NCBI GenBank assembly: GCA_002721545.1
Contig: PBKR01000001.1
Span: forward strand, 41,623-105,622
Direction: 5' to 3'
Source of the DNA: Nitrosomonadaceae bacterium
Lineage (GTDB): Bacteria > Pseudomonadota > Gammaproteobacteria > Burkholderiales > Nitrosomonadaceae
Length of the DNA stretch: 64,000 nucleotides
The position numbers and the translations under genes were made by a program. This document shows positions 36,611 through 44,617 of the stretch, in pieces (positions within the stretch are counted from its first letter, which is position 1; the number at the start of each line of letters is the position of its first letter). Below the pieces are notes generated by a model, which ran no database searches, was not told the origin of the DNA, and saw only the letters and a program-made list of their open reading frames with translations.

Positions 36611-37903
36611 TTAATTTTTTGAACTTCTTTCCCAGTTTTTTTCAAGAAACTCCCTTCCCAAAGCTCCATTACATTCTAAGCGAGCAGCTACACGGTATTT
36701 ATGGTCATCATGAGATCCAGGCATTTTTCCTTCTTCAAGTAGACGGTATGCATTCAAAGTGCGTCTCCTGCTTGCATTTATCTGCAAAGCTGTCAGTTTT
36801 TTTTCTTTATCATCCATTGAATCCATATACTCACAAACTAGAGTCTTGATTTCTTCAGGAGAATTCTCTTGCATTTTAAAGTCCTGACTTTGCGAACCAC
36901 AATACTCTTGCGCCTCCCAACCATTTTCGAACAATTCCTTTATAGACAAAAATCGCCCTTGCAAACGAGAATATACATGTTTCATGATACCCAGATCCCC
37001 ACTCTTATATGGATAAGCGACGGCCCATACGTACATATTAGGTGTTATAACAGGTTTTTGGAATAGAACCGCAACTTCCACTAATCCGGATTGGGATGCG
37101 ACGAAAAACTTGCATTCACTAACCAAATAAATATCCATCAAGTCACTTTTAAATTGCGAGAAAGGATAATCTATTACTTTATGCATTTGGGGCAAAGGAG
37201 TCATAGTATTATCTCCTAAACGAATTACCCACCCTCCCGCTTCAGTTATAGCCTTTATAGCAGGTATATAGTTGCTTATTGAAGAATTGCGTGACTCCCT
37301 TCGACCGAAGTCACCATGAAAACCGGGTTCACGGACATGAAGGCAAACAAACCAGTCCTCTTTCCCCACGCCCATTTTTTTCCTTATTTCTTCTGCTCTC
37401 GCAACAGATTCACTTTGTAGCCGAACTGGCAGATAACTATTAAACTGCTCTTCCCAATTAAAAGAATGGGCAACCTGTTTTGAAAAATTTTTCATACTCC
37501 TTTTAGGCTGCCATAATGTAATAATACCAATTCTTGGAAAACTATAGCTCTCATCTAAACTCATTCCAAAGCATTTCCTTAACAGCAAATTAAACAAACG
37601 AAAAGGGATATATCCTACAGTTAAAGCGAATCTGATCAACTTCTCCCGACAATTTCCATCAAGGGTATAGCAATAATCCGACTCGATTTTATATAATTCT
37701 CGATTTGTCAATCGGTATTTCAACAACCACTCTAGATTATAAGGCCTTAAGATATAGAGCTTTTTTCCCTCTCTCCTTGCTTTCAGGAGACCAAAATATA
37801 TTTCTGCAGCACTATCACCCAACGAATATGGAAGAGGGCTTAAAAGCACTATAGGAAAACTCTTCCTACTGCAAAAAAAATCAATGACCCAATCAATTAT
37901 CAT
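36611..37903 (-). CDS. TIGR04372-like putative glycosyltransferase
   Basis: A 430-residue protein with features I associate with the TIGR04372 glycosyltransferase family: PYSLGDSAAEIYFGLLKAR near the start, FVCLHVREPGFHGD in the middle, GGWVIRLGDNTMTPLP, then VIDYPFSQFKSD and FFVASQSGLVEVA. The RxGD and SQSG turns fit a fucosyltransferase-like GT-B donor site. Three Cys or Arg positions at the N-terminus are unremarkable. ATG 37903 lies about 100 bases from the end of the legionaminic operon, in the same direction, so it may be its distal gene. It could use CMP-legionaminic acid or a GDP-sugar; this is not determinable here. Confidence 0.6.
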   Translation of the reverse strand: MIIDWVIDFFCSRKSFPIVLLSPLPYSLGDSAAEIYFGLLKARREGKKLYILRPYNLEWLLKYRLTNRELYKIESDYCYTLDGNCREKLIRFALTVGYIPFRLFNLLLRKCFGMSLDESYSFPRIGIITLWQPKRSMKNFSKQVAHSFNWEEQFNSYLPVRLQSESVARAEEIRKKMGVGKEDWFVCLHVREPGFHGDFGRRESRNSSISNYIPAIKAITEAGGWVIRLGDNTMTPLPQMHKVIDYPFSQFKSDLMDIYLVSECKFFVASQSGLVEVAVLFQKPVITPNMYVWAVAYPYKSGDLGIMKHVYSRLQGRFLSIKELFENGWEAQEYCGSQSQDFKMQENSPEEIKTLVCEYMDSMDDKEKKLTALQINASRRRTLNAYRLLEEGKMPGSHDDHKYRVAARLECNGALGREFLEKNWERSSKN

Positions 37904-38004
37904 TTTTTCCTACATACCAAGACCCTCAGTTGATCCCACGAGCCTGGGTAATCAATCTCAAAGTTTATGTTTAATATTTTTTCTATAACCATTAGACTGC
38001 CCAG

Positions 38005-38808
38005 CTACCATATCCCCCAACCTCCATCCACCACTAAATTTTGCCCAGTCACATAATTCGAGAGATCACTTGCCAAATAAGCAATCGCACCACGAAAATC
38101 TTCTTCGGTGGCCATGCGACCCAAAGGTGTTTTTTCCTCGTAGCGTCGAACAAATTCTTTGTGCTGGTTTCTAAAGATACCACCCGGTGATATGGAATTG
38201 ACACGGATACGAGGAGCAATGGTAGTTGCCAACCATCGGGTGAACTGAATTAGCCCACCTTTGGATGCACTATAAGCTGCCGGGTTGCTCATGTTGGTAT
38301 CTTCATACAAGCTCCAATCAGGACCGTATAAGCCATAGATTGAAGCAATGTTGATGATGCTTGCGCCCTCCGCAGGCTTGAGCAGGGGGGTTAAACCCTG
38401 ACAAAGGTCAAATATCGCAGTAAGGTTAACTTCAAACGCGCGGCTCCATGATTCGATGGTTTGCTCTTCAAATGACACAGCCCAACCTTGCAAGTCGGAA
38501 GTCCCAACAAAAGCGGCGTTGTTAATTAGGATATTGAGTCCCTGATCGCAATTGTTCATCAAAGCTATTAAGTCTGCACGTTCTGTTCTCTGTTCCAGGT
38601 CGCAGACCTGACACTCAACTTTTGCACCCCAACGCTCGGTCAGGTCTACACTCAGGCTGTTAAAATTTGATCCTTGCCTATCAACTAGAACTATATCAGC
38701 ACCCAGTTCAGCCAAGCTATCAGCCATAACTCTACCTAAGCTACCGGTTGCGCCTGTAATTAGCGCACGACGTCCCTTCAAGCTAGACAATTCTTTTATT
38801 GTGGTCAC
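38005..38808 (-). CDS. ptmA: SDR oxidoreductase, PtmA-like
   Basis: A 267-residue classical short-chain dehydrogenase: RALITGATGSLGRVMA (cofactor loop), NILINNAAFVG, SIINIASIYGLYG, and PAAYSASKGGLIQF with the Tyr/Lys pair. The GTG start at 38808 overlaps the LegF stop (GTGA). In Campylobacter, PtmA and PtmF are proposed to convert fructose 6-phosphate toward glucosamine 6-phosphate for legionaminic acid. The same gene set is here, which supports the name, but the reaction of PtmA is itself only proposed in the literature. Confidence 0.78.
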   Translation of the reverse strand: MTTIKELSSLKGRRALITGATGSLGRVMADSLAELGADIVLVDRQGSNFNSLSVDLTERWGAKVECQVCDLEQRTERADLIALMNNCDQGLNILINNAAFVGTSDLQGWAVSFEEQTIESWSRAFEVNLTAIFDLCQGLTPLLKPAEGASIINIASIYGLYGPDWSLYEDTNMSNPAAYSASKGGLIQFTRWLATTIAPRIRVNSISPGGIFRNQHKEFVRRYEEKTPLGRMATEEDFRGAIAYLASDLSNYVTGQNLVVDGGWGIW

Positions 38809-39509
38809 AGTTTGTTCTCTCTTAGGTTTAATATGCTTTCAGCTATTTGAAAATCCAGCAAAGTATCAATATCAATCGCACGCTCTCTAGGAACATGCAC
38901 CACTTTCACCCGACCTTCAAAAGTAGAGTTATGGGTCATCACAAACTCGGGGTTAGCGACATAGCAGACGGTTGCCATGTCATAAACCACTGGAGCATCT
39001 TGACGGCGGGCTATGGCTGACTGTTGCGGATTAACCAGCCCGACGGTGCCGTCCGCATTAGTTTTCACCATATTGAAGTAGGGGCTGCGATGAGCGTCGG
39101 TGACGGTTATTACCATGTCGGTACCACCTTTTTCATACTCATCCAGACAGTTTTCAATATCAAGCGGCAGCCTCAAGGGTGCTGTAGTGGGGACTGAGAT
39201 CATTATTTCTGGCAATACACCTGTCGTTTCACGCAGGTAATTGAGGACATGGCACCAAGCCAACCATTCGGGGCTGTCGTCTCGCGCTAATTCTTCCGGA
39301 CGAATAAAGGGCACTTCTGCGCCATACTGTCGCGCCACTGCGGCAATCTCTTCAGAGTCCGTGGAGACAATAACTCGCTCAACCCGCTTAACCGCAAGCG
39401 CATGCTCAATAGACCAGGCGATTAAGGGTTTTCCACCCAATGAGCGGATGTTTTTTCCGGGCAATCCTTTGGAGCCTCCGCGAGCGAAGATGAAGGCAAT
39501 AGCTTTCAT
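38805..39509 (-). CDS. legF: CMP-legionaminic acid synthetase
   Basis: A 234-residue CMP-sugar synthetase of the NeuA family: AFIFARGGSKGLPGKNIR (CTP loop), KPLIAWSIEHAL, VIVSTDSEEIA and a TTAPLR segment with downstream IDIDTLLDF. The length is right for single-domain CMP-nonulosonate synthetases. It has an ATGA overlap with ptmF upstream and a GTGA overlap with ptmA downstream. With LegB/C/H/G/I in the same operon, the substrate is taken to be legionaminic acid or a derivative. The step activates the sugar with CTP for transfer. Confidence 0.85.
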   Translation of the reverse strand: MKAIAFIFARGGSKGLPGKNIRSLGGKPLIAWSIEHALAVKRVERVIVSTDSEEIAAVARQYGAEVPFIRPEELARDDSPEWLAWCHVLNYLRETTGVLPEIMISVPTTAPLRLPLDIENCLDEYEKGGTDMVITVTDAHRSPYFNMVKTNADGTVGLVNPQQSAIARRQDAPVVYDMATVCYVANPEFVMTHNSTFEGRVKVVHVPRERAIDIDTLLDFQIAESILNLRENKL

Positions 39510-40540
39510 AGGTTAACCTTCCCTACCTGTACCTTTTCTATCTCAGACATCTGCCCTCCAGATTTTGCTGAGTGGCGTGCTGCTTCAATAATTTGCAAAA
39601 CTTTCAATCCATCCTCACCGGTAACCAATGGTGTTTTGTGCTCTGTTACACACGCTACAAAGTTTTGCCATTCCGCTAGATAACTGTCATCACGCTGGTG
39701 TGGTTGGCTAAACAGCTCTCTCCATTGTTTTGCCCCTGCTTCATACAATGATACCTCACCCGTTAAACCATTCCAACGCAGACTGCCTTTTTCACCAATG
39801 ATAGTACAAAGCCTTGTTGTGTCGTGGCGAATAAAGTCAAGGTTAACCGTGCCAATTAGCTGATGTCCATCAGTTTTTTCTACAAAGCCCAACGTCAAGT
39901 ATGCAGTATCTTCAACATCAATCTCTAAGCTACTTTGGTGGCTTAATGTAGCTTTTACCCATTCGACTTCGCCAAATATCCAACTCAGATAATCCAGTTC
40001 GTGGCTAAGTTCTAATAAAGCACCGCCACCCAACTCACGCCGTGCCGACACACCTTGCCGGTAATCCTTATCCGGGCGCCAAGAAGGTAAATACTGACCA
40101 ATCTCACAACGTACCGATAACACTTTGCCGATGACACTCTCGCCCAACAGTTTGCGAAAACGCTGGAGAGATGACAAAAACCTAAGATTGTAACCAGTCA
40201 GCAAAACCGTGCTCTGCTTTTGGCAGGTTTCAAGCAATTGCATGACACCATTCAGTGAGGCTGATAAAGGTTTTTCGATGAGGAGATGGACGCCCACCTC
40301 TGCCAAAGCCTGTGCAGTCGGGATATGAAATGGTGCTGGACTAGCGATAACCGCTATCTGCGGAGCAAAGGCAATAGAATCTTCAATACTAGAAAAACAG
40401 CCATTTGAATACTCAGGCACTTCGCTTGTAGCCTGATGTCTCAAAATCCGGATATCGGCGTTCGGCAAAAGCTCTCTTGCTAAACGTAAATGACGCTTAC
40501 CGATGCTACCAATGCCTACAATCAGGATGCGGTCAATCAA
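39506..40540 (-). CDS. ptmF: Gfo/Idh/MocA-family oxidoreductase, PtmF-like
   Basis: A 344-residue NAD(P)-binding oxidoreductase: ILIVGIGSIGKRHLRLA, then VAIASPAPFHIPTAQ and LIEKPLSASL with the family's EKP catalytic lysine. The longest frame starts in the hisF gene. TTG 40540 is preferred because GAGG precedes it by 6 bases and it falls just after the hisF stop at 40542. In legionaminic clusters this protein (PtmF) is paired with PtmA in making the glucosamine precursor, as proposed for Campylobacter. It ends with an ATGA overlap onto legF. Confidence 0.75.
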   Translation of the reverse strand: MIDRILIVGIGSIGKRHLRLARELLPNADIRILRHQATSEVPEYSNGCFSSIEDSIAFAPQIAVIASPAPFHIPTAQALAEVGVHLLIEKPLSASLNGVMQLLETCQKQSTVLLTGYNLRFLSSLQRFRKLLGESVIGKVLSVRCEIGQYLPSWRPDKDYRQGVSARRELGGGALLELSHELDYLSWIFGEVEWVKATLSHQSSLEIDVEDTAYLTLGFVEKTDGHQLIGTVNLDFIRHDTTRLCTIIGEKGSLRWNGLTGEVSLYEAGAKQWRELFSQPHQRDDSYLAEWQNFVACVTEHKTPLVTGEDGLKVLQIIEAARHSAKSGGQMSEIEKVQVGKVNL

Positions 40541-40541
40541 G

Positions 40542-41363
40542 CTAGGCCTCACAAACTTTTTCAGCACCAAATTGTCGTTCCAGTAATTGAATATCCCATA
40601 AAGGGAGATTCAATCCTCCAGAAATAAGCGACTGTCGGGCTTGCTTTAAACCATCACCAATAAAGTTAAACAAATGTGCAGTTGCCGCAGCATCAACCCG
40701 AGGGTCAGCAAGACCTGCTGCAAGATGGGTGGCATTACCAACACCACCTGCCAAAATAACCGGTTTAGGCATGTTGGCAGGTAATAAATCTAACAGTTGT
40801 AAATCGTAGCCCTGACCCGTGCCGTCTTGATCTATTGAATTGAGATAGAGTTCACCGACGTTATCTTGTGTCACTTGCTCTACCCACTTAGCGGCTTTAC
40901 CCTCAAGGCATTGACTGCCGCATTCCGACCAGACCTGATAGCCCCCATCCGGCCTAGCTTTGAAATCCATCGCCGCCACCACGCACTGCTGTCCAAACTC
41001 ACTGGCCAAGTGGTCGATAAAACCATTGTTATCATAAAGCGTAGAATTAACGACCACCTTGTCTGCACCAGAGCGAAGTAACTTGTGTGCGGCTTCAATG
41101 GTACGAACACCGCCGCCCGCTGCAATGGGCACAAAACAACCTTCAGTGAGTTTCTTCAGCGCGGCACAAAATTCATCGGGTTTCTTTTCATCCCGAGTGA
41201 CGTCAAGCACGATTAGCTCGTCAATAGAAAAGGAAATGTGCGAAAAATTGTAATTGGTCTGCAACCAATGCAAGTCACCCACTTTCTGTAAGCGAAAGTT
41301 GCGGCTGAGCATAAACTGGCCATTATTGTACAGTAATGTAAATATCAGGCGTTTTTTAAGCAT
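40542..41363 (-). CDS. hisF: HisF-like subunit of a sugar amidotransferase system
   Basis: A 273-residue (beta/alpha)8 barrel of the HisF family: ELIVLDVTRD, VPIAAGGGVRT, GADKVVVNSTLYDN, VAAMDFKARPDGG and KPVILAGGVGN. The first strand, where biosynthetic HisF has its catalytic Asp (iPCLDV), here reads FTLLYNNGQF. The acid base of histidine synthesis is therefore missing, while the second Asp (AMDFK) is kept. This suggests an ammonia-channelling role with HisH for PtmG/PseA and not histidine synthesis. The start follows the hisH stop by 5 bases. Confidence 0.82.
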   Translation of the reverse strand: MLKKRLIFTLLYNNGQFMLSRNFRLQKVGDLHWLQTNYNFSHISFSIDELIVLDVTRDEKKPDEFCAALKKLTEGCFVPIAAGGGVRTIEAAHKLLRSGADKVVVNSTLYDNNGFIDHLASEFGQQCVVAAMDFKARPDGGYQVWSECGSQCLEGKAAKWVEQVTQDNVGELYLNSIDQDGTGQGYDLQLLDLLPANMPKPVILAGGVGNATHLAAGLADPRVDAAATAHLFNFIGDGLKQARQSLISGGLNLPLWDIQLLERQFGAEKVCEA

Positions 41364-41368
41364 CAGTA

Positions 41369-41995
41369 CTATTGAACCAAAAAGTTTTTCAAGAGCATCA
41401 GACCGTTAGACTGGCTTTTTTCTGGGTGAAACTGGGTAGCAAAGATATTGTCTTGCTCATATGCAGCAAGAAACTCAACGCCATAACTACAGGTAGCTCG
41501 CTTGCCACTTAAGCCAACTGGTAACATACGATATGAGTGTACAAAATAAAAGTCGGAGGCTTGCTGCAAACCTCGAAAAAGACAATCACCTGACGAGCTA
41601 TGAACCAGATCAAATCCAATGTGGGGTATTTTATTAGCGCCAATCTCTTGCGCTGTGAACATGTCCACCGTATTGGGTATCAAACCTAGCCCCTTAGTAT
41701 CGCCATCTTCAGCGCCACGACTTCCCATCAATTGCATTCCAAGACAAATACCAAGAATTTTAGTGCCCTTAGTTTGTACAGCTTCAAAGATGGCCTGATC
41801 GATCCCGGTATGACGCAATGTGTCCATAGCTTTTCGAAAAGAGCCGACACCAGGCAGTATAAGTGACTCTGCTCGTGTTATTTCATCCGGATCACCGCTG
41901 ACTATTGGGTTACAACCAAGATATCGTAGCGCACTCAGCACAGACCATAAATTGCCCATTCCATAGTCAATCACTGTTATATTAGATTTATTCAT
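41369..41995 (-). CDS. hisH: HisH-like glutaminase subunit
   Basis: A 208-residue class I glutamine amidotransferase. VIDYGMGNLWSV starts the domain. The nucleophile elbow is GICLGMQLM with its Cys, and FHPEKSQ provides His and Glu of the triad. ATG 41995 overlaps the upstream stop as ATGA and is preferred over 42019. It should release ammonia from glutamine for the partner HisF/PtmG pair. The three genes ptmG-hisH-hisF are adjacent, as in nonulosonic acid loci (pseA with hisH/hisF in Campylobacter). Confidence 0.85.
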   Translation of the reverse strand: MNKSNITVIDYGMGNLWSVLSALRYLGCNPIVSGDPDEITRAESLILPGVGSFRKAMDTLRHTGIDQAIFEAVQTKGTKILGICLGMQLMGSRGAEDGDTKGLGLIPNTVDMFTAQEIGANKIPHIGFDLVHSSSGDCLFRGLQQASDFYFVHSYRMLPVGLSGKRATCSYGVEFLAAYEQDNIFATQFHPEKSQSNGLMLLKNFLVQ

Positions 41996-43116
41996 GTCAC
42001 CATAAAATTTGGCTTCCAACGGCCATCTATTTTTTCAAAAAGGTCTAGATTGGCATAACGATCAAGCACTAAATCAAACTCAGCTTGCGTCATTTGATAA
42101 TAATCCAAATACAGTTGTATAAATTCTTCAGGATAATGACCATCGTAAAGACGCACCAGATTAACCGCCTGCTCCCTATCCATGGCGCCACGGCGCGTCT
42201 CGATGCAGGCATCCTGATTGGCGCGACCAAAGCCAAATTTCAGGTACATCAAATAGGTATGCAAGGCATAAAGCGCTTGATCATTCTGAGAGAAGTTCGT
42301 GAACGTGCCCGCATTTGAATCTTCTGCTTCTTTAAGGCCACAATGCTCTTTAGCTACCAGATAATTTCTATACGGATCCCAGTTCTCAAAATAAGACCAG
42401 TGGGTGAGTTGTATATTACTTTTATTTACTTTTTCATCTGAATCGTACTCGAAGAAATGCAACGCACTTTTTGATAATTTAGAAGCTGTTAATACTTTGT
42501 CGTAACCCCCCTCTAAATAAACTCGTTTTTGATAATTGACATCGTATATGGGGTTTGCTGAAGTTTCTGTAGATCCACCATACTCTACTTCACCATCTTC
42601 ACCATAAAAAATCAGATTAATATTATGTGCCATAGCCACTTTAATCGGAGCTGTAGTTATAGAAAGAAGCCAGCCATAATATGGGAATCCCATTTCAATA
42701 AACCCAGTTTTGTTAAGCACCTGCATCGCATTATTGTCAGGGTTGATTGAAATATGGTTATAACCACTCTCAATAAAGGCACGTAAATTTTGATCTCCCA
42801 AGGGGAGTGTCAAGGCAGGCGTTATGGTTACACAAAGCGGATTCATGCCATATTTGTGCTTAAGGTTGTAGGCAACATAAGACCCATCTTTACCGCCACT
42901 ACAGGGCACCATACAATCAAACTGACCATCATTTCGCCTGTGCTTATCAAGCAGGTTTACCAACTCAACTTGCCTTGCGTCCCAATCAAGCATTTTTTTC
43001 TTTTCTGTCCACACACAGGCGTTACACCAGCCTCTTGCATCGAAGGTGATCCGTGGGCGGGTTGACATGCTTAAGCAATTGGAACACCAGCGCAAATTAT
43101 CTACGTTCACTTTCAT
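41992..43116 (-). CDS. ptmG: N-acetyl sugar amidotransferase (PtmG/PseA/WbpG family)
   Basis: A 374-residue protein. The N-terminal zinc-like motif is CSNC ... CNAC in front of an ATP-PP-loop MVPCSGGKDGSYVAY, diagnostic of the WbpG/PseA/PtmG sugar amidotransferases. With HisH and HisF it converts an N-acetyl group into an N-acetimidoyl (acetamidino) group using glutamine-derived ammonia. It lies 21 bases from ptmE and overlaps hisH by 4. In this operon the likely target is the N-acetyl of legionaminic acid or a precursor, giving an amidino-Leg form. That target is inferred from context. Confidence 0.85.
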   Translation of the reverse strand: MKVNVDNLRWCSNCLSMSTRPRITFDARGWCNACVWTEKKKMLDWDARQVELVNLLDKHRRNDGQFDCMVPCSGGKDGSYVAYNLKHKYGMNPLCVTITPALTLPLGDQNLRAFIESGYNHISINPDNNAMQVLNKTGFIEMGFPYYGWLLSITTAPIKVAMAHNINLIFYGEDGEVEYGGSTETSANPIYDVNYQKRVYLEGGYDKVLTASKLSKSALHFFEYDSDEKVNKSNIQLTHWSYFENWDPYRNYLVAKEHCGLKEAEDSNAGTFTNFSQNDQALYALHTYLMYLKFGFGRANQDACIETRRGAMDREQAVNLVRLYDGHYPEEFIQLYLDYYQMTQAEFDLVLDRYANLDLFEKIDGRWKPNFMVT

Positions 43117-43137
43117 TTATATTTCCCACAAAAAAAT

Positions 43138-44196
43138 TTAAATTGTGTTTGCACCAAGCAGATCATCCGGCCTCCCCACATCCAGCCAAGGCTCATGCAT
43201 TGGGTAGGCCACCGTCCGTTTTGCCGCTGCCTGCAAACGCTCAAACAGGGTAGGCATGTCACAGTGCACATCGACAGTCAAAAAACTTAAAGCTGCCGGT
43301 TCAAGAGCATAAACACCGGCATTGATGTGGCTACGGGCGATGGGCTTTTCTTCAAAACCGACAATTTCAACGCCTTGGGTTTTTACCACTCCGAATGGGT
43401 GCTGCCATTCGTGTACGCGCACGGCCATAGAGGCAACGGCGGCGTGTCGGGTATGAAAATCAAGCAGTTCGCCATAGCGGATATCAGTAATCACATCGCC
43501 ATTGGTGACCAAAAATGGGGCATCAGGCAACGGATTGAGCAAGCCCAACGCACCAGCTGTGCCCAGTGGCGTCTCTTCGCGCAGGTAATCAATTTGTACG
43601 CCCAGTCGCTCGCCATTGCCAAAATGCGCTTCAATCATGTGGCCCAGGTAATGAATGGCTAGGACAAAGTGGCTAAAGCCCTCCAACTTGGCGCGATCAA
43701 TGATATGCTCCAGCATCGGTTTGCCGCCCACGGGTAACAATGGTTTTGGGCAGTTTTCAGTATGTGGGTGTAGCCGCGTGCCCATACCACCGGCCATGAT
43801 GACCATCAGGTTGGACCGTTTGGGTGCTGTGGAAATTTCGTCCCAAAGGTACAAACCAACAACATGATGACACTCATCAACCACAGGTATCTGCTGAACC
43901 TTATTGGCCACCATCAACTGCATCACCAGTTCACGCTCCAACTCAGGTGGCACGACCAGTGGATTACGGCGAATGATACTGGCAATGGGGCTATTCAGAT
44001 CCAACTTTTTGAGTAAGCCACGCCGTATATCACCGTCGGAGAGGGTGCCTTCCAACACGCCTGCTTCATTAGTCACTAGAACTATCCTTTTCGAGACTTC
44101 AATCAGGTTACGGATAGCTTGCTCAATGGTTGCATTAGCGGGGAGGATGGCTTTACGCCAGGACTCATCCTGAGATGGACTGTCATTACCGGTCAT
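43138..44196 (-). CDS. ptmE: CBS-domain nucleotidyltransferase, PtmE-like (GDP-glucosamine pathway)
   Basis: A 352-residue protein. A tandem CBS-domain region (~20-120: RIVLVTNEAGVLEGTLSDGDIRRG and IPVVDECHHVVGLYLWDEI) is followed by an NTP-transferase domain (MVIMAGGMGTRLHPHTENCPKPLLPVGGKPM). This is the PtmE architecture. In Campylobacter PtmE makes the GDP-activated glucosamine that starts the legionaminic route. An ATG start is followed by a very polar short leader. It is first in the leftward half of the operon, with the radical SAM gene and debris upstream, so it probably needs its own promoter now. Confidence 0.85.
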   Translation of the reverse strand: MTGNDSPSQDESWRKAILPANATIEQAIRNLIEVSKRIVLVTNEAGVLEGTLSDGDIRRGLLKKLDLNSPIASIIRRNPLVVPPELERELVMQLMVANKVQQIPVVDECHHVVGLYLWDEISTAPKRSNLMVIMAGGMGTRLHPHTENCPKPLLPVGGKPMLEHIIDRAKLEGFSHFVLAIHYLGHMIEAHFGNGERLGVQIDYLREETPLGTAGALGLLNPLPDAPFLVTNGDVITDIRYGELLDFHTRHAAVASMAVRVHEWQHPFGVVKTQGVEIVGFEEKPIARSHINAGVYALEPAALSFLTVDVHCDMPTLFERLQAAAKRTVAYPMHEPWLDVGRPDDLLGANTI

Positions 44197-44617
44197 TTAT
44201 TTTCCTTGGCTTCAAATTATCAATCTCAAAGATCATTGAAAGATTTTTTTCAGGATGAATTCGAGCTTTCAGTTTCGAATTAAATTATTTAATTTGATTT
44301 GCAGGGCCAGCGAAAAATGATAACAGGTGATATTACCATACTAATGAATGACTTTGGCTCGTTTCTTTTTGCTTCAATTCAAAATGAGAAAGAATAATTT
44401 GTTGATTGCTGAACAAGGAATGTCGAATGATAAAGAATATATTCGACCTCATTTTCTGGAAAGTGGTATCATCATATTGCAGAAGCAACAGAATCATCAA
44501 AGCCAAGGCAAAACCGGGGAAAAACCATCCATTTGCAATTGAAGTCCAGTCTATAGTCTAAACACTTGGGTTTATGGTCTTGGCTTAGGGTTCTGCTCTA
44601 AAGGTGAAAGGTGAAAC
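44197..44617. other. Intergenic between divergent ptmE and the radical SAM gene
   Basis: About 420 bases hold a 64-codon plus-strand frame (44348-44542) without a ribosome site or motif, which I do not call. Promoters for both flanking genes should lie here. No clear insertion-sequence end was found on this side. Confidence 0.4.

Noticed and set aside
40542-41995. HisH/HisF as part of histidine biosynthesis
   Set aside because: No other his genes, HisF lacks its first catalytic Asp, and the pair sits next to a sugar amidotransferase.
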